Positions 64,000 through 64,000 of a stretch of 64,000 nt of DNA are shown here, piece after piece. Numbering within the stretch: position 1 is the stretch's first letter; each line of letters opens with the position of its first letter. Source of the DNA: SZUA-1377 sp964622255 (GTDB taxonomy: Bacteria; Campylobacterota; Campylobacteria; Campylobacterales; QNZT01). The notes beneath the pieces are model-generated. The model searched no databases. It was not told where the DNA came from and saw only the letters and a list, made by a program, of their open reading frames with translations. The stretch is taken from assembly GCA_964622255.1 (NCBI GenBank), contig CAZUPK010000067.1:1-64000 (forward strand), in the 5' to 3' direction. The position numbers and the translations under genes are program-made.

Positions 64000-64000
64000 A

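Noticed and set aside
1..64000. CRISPR array, prophage or defence island
   Set aside because: No regularly spaced direct repeats, integrase, capsid-type or restriction-modification genes were found; mobile DNA is limited to degraded IS3 and IS200/IS605 pieces and the inverted-repeat element.

Overview
The window is AT-rich chromosomal DNA from a Campylobacterota (epsilonproteobacterial) bacterium. The evidence is gene content and order: pheT-aroA-ispH-rpsA-serA, folD-lepB, a small c-type cytochrome followed by hemL and an AtpZ-like gene, a metY-metX-xseB block, TTG starts and ATGA junctions, and protein sequences typical of that phylum. The genus cannot be fixed from the sequence. A decayed flagellar export gene (fliP) hints at a lineage that has lost or is losing flagella.

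Layout. 0-5.3 kb: an end fragment, a membrane-anchored coiled-coil protein, proA, an orphan ABC ATPase and valS. 5.3-8.6 kb: a glycine-zipper envelope protein, a fliP remnant coupled to trmA, a dead IS3 transposase fragment and kdsA. 8.7-14.7 kb: der-aroK facing an ABC exporter and purL. 14.9-20.4 kb: a TnpB fragment with an IS200/IS605-type right end, then a tightly coupled run metY-metX-xseB(short)-nitrilase-like-E1-like-HAD, then a second dead IS3 fragment. 20.5-29.5 kb: mutS2, a truncated DsrE-like start, a methyltransferase, a complete TolC/adaptor/RND efflux operon and a Tat-type M15-like (DUF882) protein. 29.6-34.5 kb: rpsU, LysM and rhodanese proteins, two bactofilins around a small membrane protein, and htpX. 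34.5-38.2 kb: nrdD, a separate 54-residue glycyl-radical piece, nrdG, and mobile-element scars. 38.2-43.7 kb: rpoD, a lone RND permease and an unknown protein. 43.8-48.6 kb: folD-lepB-M50 protease (minus strand), then cytochrome c-hemL-atpZ-membrane protein (plus strand). 48.6-54.6 kb: a repeat copy, a likely 6S RNA, purD, an RDD protein, lptD, an MCE protein with a barrel-like tail and a DnaJ-domain protein. 54.6-64 kb: pnp, atpE, tRNA-Leu, then on the minus strand serA, a small membrane protein, rpsA, ispH, aroA and partial pheT.

Most genes are housekeeping: amino-acid, purine, LPS and isoprenoid synthesis, translation, sigma-70 and ATP synthase. Envelope biogenesis recurs (kdsA, lptD, MCE, bactofilins, LysM, signal peptidase, site-2 protease, two RND pumps). 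A second theme is decay. fliP and probably xseB have lost their middles but stay open at both ends, a DsrE-like gene survives only as its first 18 codons, and there are at least two IS3 remnants, one TnpB remnant, three more solitary IS200/IS605-like ends and a short inverted-repeat element. The observations I rate highest are the split glycyl-radical subunit of the anaerobic ribonucleotide reductase, the fliP micro-gene, the MCE protein with a barrel-like tail, the inverted-repeat element family, and the cysteine-free nitrilase-like protein beside an E1-like enzyme.
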